Assembly: GCF_014652315.1 (NCBI RefSeq)
Contig: NZ_BMYO01000001.1
Location: 372,001-436,000, forward strand
Origin: Jeongeupia chitinilytica
GTDB lineage: Bacteria; Pseudomonadota; Gammaproteobacteria; Burkholderiales; Chitinibacteraceae
Reading direction: 5' to 3'
Length of the DNA stretch: 64,000 nucleotides
Shown here: piece after piece, positions 63,643 to 64,000 of the stretch
Position numbering within the stretch: the first letter of the stretch is position 1
Layout of the letters: every line of letters starts with the position of its first letter
Translations under genes and position numbers: made by a program
Notes under the pieces: generated by a model
What the model saw: the letters and a program-made list of their open reading frames with translations, nothing else
Databases searched by the model: none
What the model was told of the DNA's origin: nothing

Positions 63643-64000
63643 TCAACCTCCCGCGCTGGCGTAACGCGCCAGCATCATGCGCCACAGGCCGATGACGACC
63701 AGAACGAAGCACAGCGCACCGCCGACAGCCAGCGGCAGCGCCGGATCGGGGCGCCCCAAGAGCACCGACGCCGGCAGGTAGCCGAGGACCGAAACGGGGA
63801 TGACCCAGGTCAGCCAGCCGAGCGCACTGCGCGTGAAAATGCCGTGCGGATACAGCGCAAATGCCGACACGGCGTCGAAGATTTCCTGCAGCCGGCTGTT
63901 GCCGATCCAGACGAAGCTCAGGCAGGTCATCAACAAGGCAAAGCCGAACAGCGTCAGTACCGCCAGCAGCAGCAGCGCGGCAAAACCGAGCAGCGCTGCG
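63643..64000 (-). CDS. ABC-2 type transporter permease, C-terminal part
   Basis: The minus-strand frame stays open to the window edge, so the gene is cut; the visible ~119 residues include three hydrophobic segments (ALLLLAVLTLFGFALL; LTWVIPVSVLGYLPASVLL; GALCFVLVVIGLWRMML) and end YASAGG. The style matches the COG3694-like permeases partnered with COG4586 ATPases, and the next gene is exactly that ATPase. A second permease is expected upstream outside the window. Confidence 0.75.
   Translation of the reverse strand, partial: AALLGFAALLLLAVLTLFGFALLMTCLSFVWIGNSRLQEIFDAVSAFALYPHGIFTRSALGWLTWVIPVSVLGYLPASVLLGRPDPALPLAVGGALCFVLVVIGLWRMMLARYASAGG

Overview
The window is chromosomal DNA from a high-GC (roughly 65% by eye), gene-dense Gram-negative bacterium. 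The gene content and protein style suggest a betaproteobacterium: PutA with an N-terminal ribbon-helix-helix domain, an xseB-ispA-dxs cluster, a Pseudomonas-like fru locus and MipA/OmpV. A secreted protein with two chitin-binding modules points towards a chitin-degrading member of the Neisseriales (Chitinibacteraceae-like). This placement is inference; no rRNA or tRNA gene is present to fix it.

Layout. 1-8.3 kb: end of a phosphomannomutase, nadC, a drug/metabolite exporter, an MHYT-GGDEF-EAL c-di-GMP protein, a chemoreceptor, a DUF2917 protein and a divergent MocR-type regulator. 8.3-15.2 kb: a GlmS-like protein whose glutaminase residues are lost, a JmjC-like/hydrolase pair and the isoprenoid cluster xseB-ispA-dxs. 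15.2-24.7 kb: a gene interrupted by an amber codon, an EF-G-like GTPase, an alpha/beta hydrolase with a Cys nucleophile, MipA, an RstAB-type two-component system, an AraC regulator, a metallo-hydrolase and an rRNA pseudouridine synthase. 25-29.5 kb: a tight five-gene operon of unknown purpose (membrane-anchored NadD-like nucleotidylyltransferase, GNAT, exported M20 peptidase, isochorismatase-fold hydrolase, DUF6671). 29.5-41 kb: LysR, a second exporter close to the first, a complete liv branched-chain amino acid ABC operon (livK-H-M-G-F) and putA with candidate PutA operators. 41-49.7 kb: exported serine hydrolase, kdpFABC with an extra 30-codon membrane ORF, and leuA. 49.7-54.7 kb: secreted chitin-binding/SUMF1 protein, an alkylation-repair operon (HTH-less Ada, 2OG oxygenase, AlkB) and small cysteine-rich proteins. 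54.7-61.2 kb: a fructose regulon (PPi-type phosphofructokinase, LacI-type FruR, a fused PTS/FruK protein and FruA). 61.2-64 kb: an erythromycin-esterase-like exported protein and part of an ABC-2 transporter.

The most unusual item is the fru fusion at 57282-59399. It joins EIIA-Fru, HPr, only the N-terminal helical part of Enzyme I, and a complete 1-phosphofructokinase in one 705-residue protein. It is probably controlled by FruR through matching palindromes in the divergent promoter region. The second is the five-gene operon at 25-29.5 kb. Also notable are the glutaminase-dead GlmS homologue, the HTH-less Ada, the chitin-binding SUMF1 protein without cysteines and the unlisted small ORF ahead of kdpF. 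No insertion sequence, prophage, CRISPR array or rRNA/tRNA gene was recognised.
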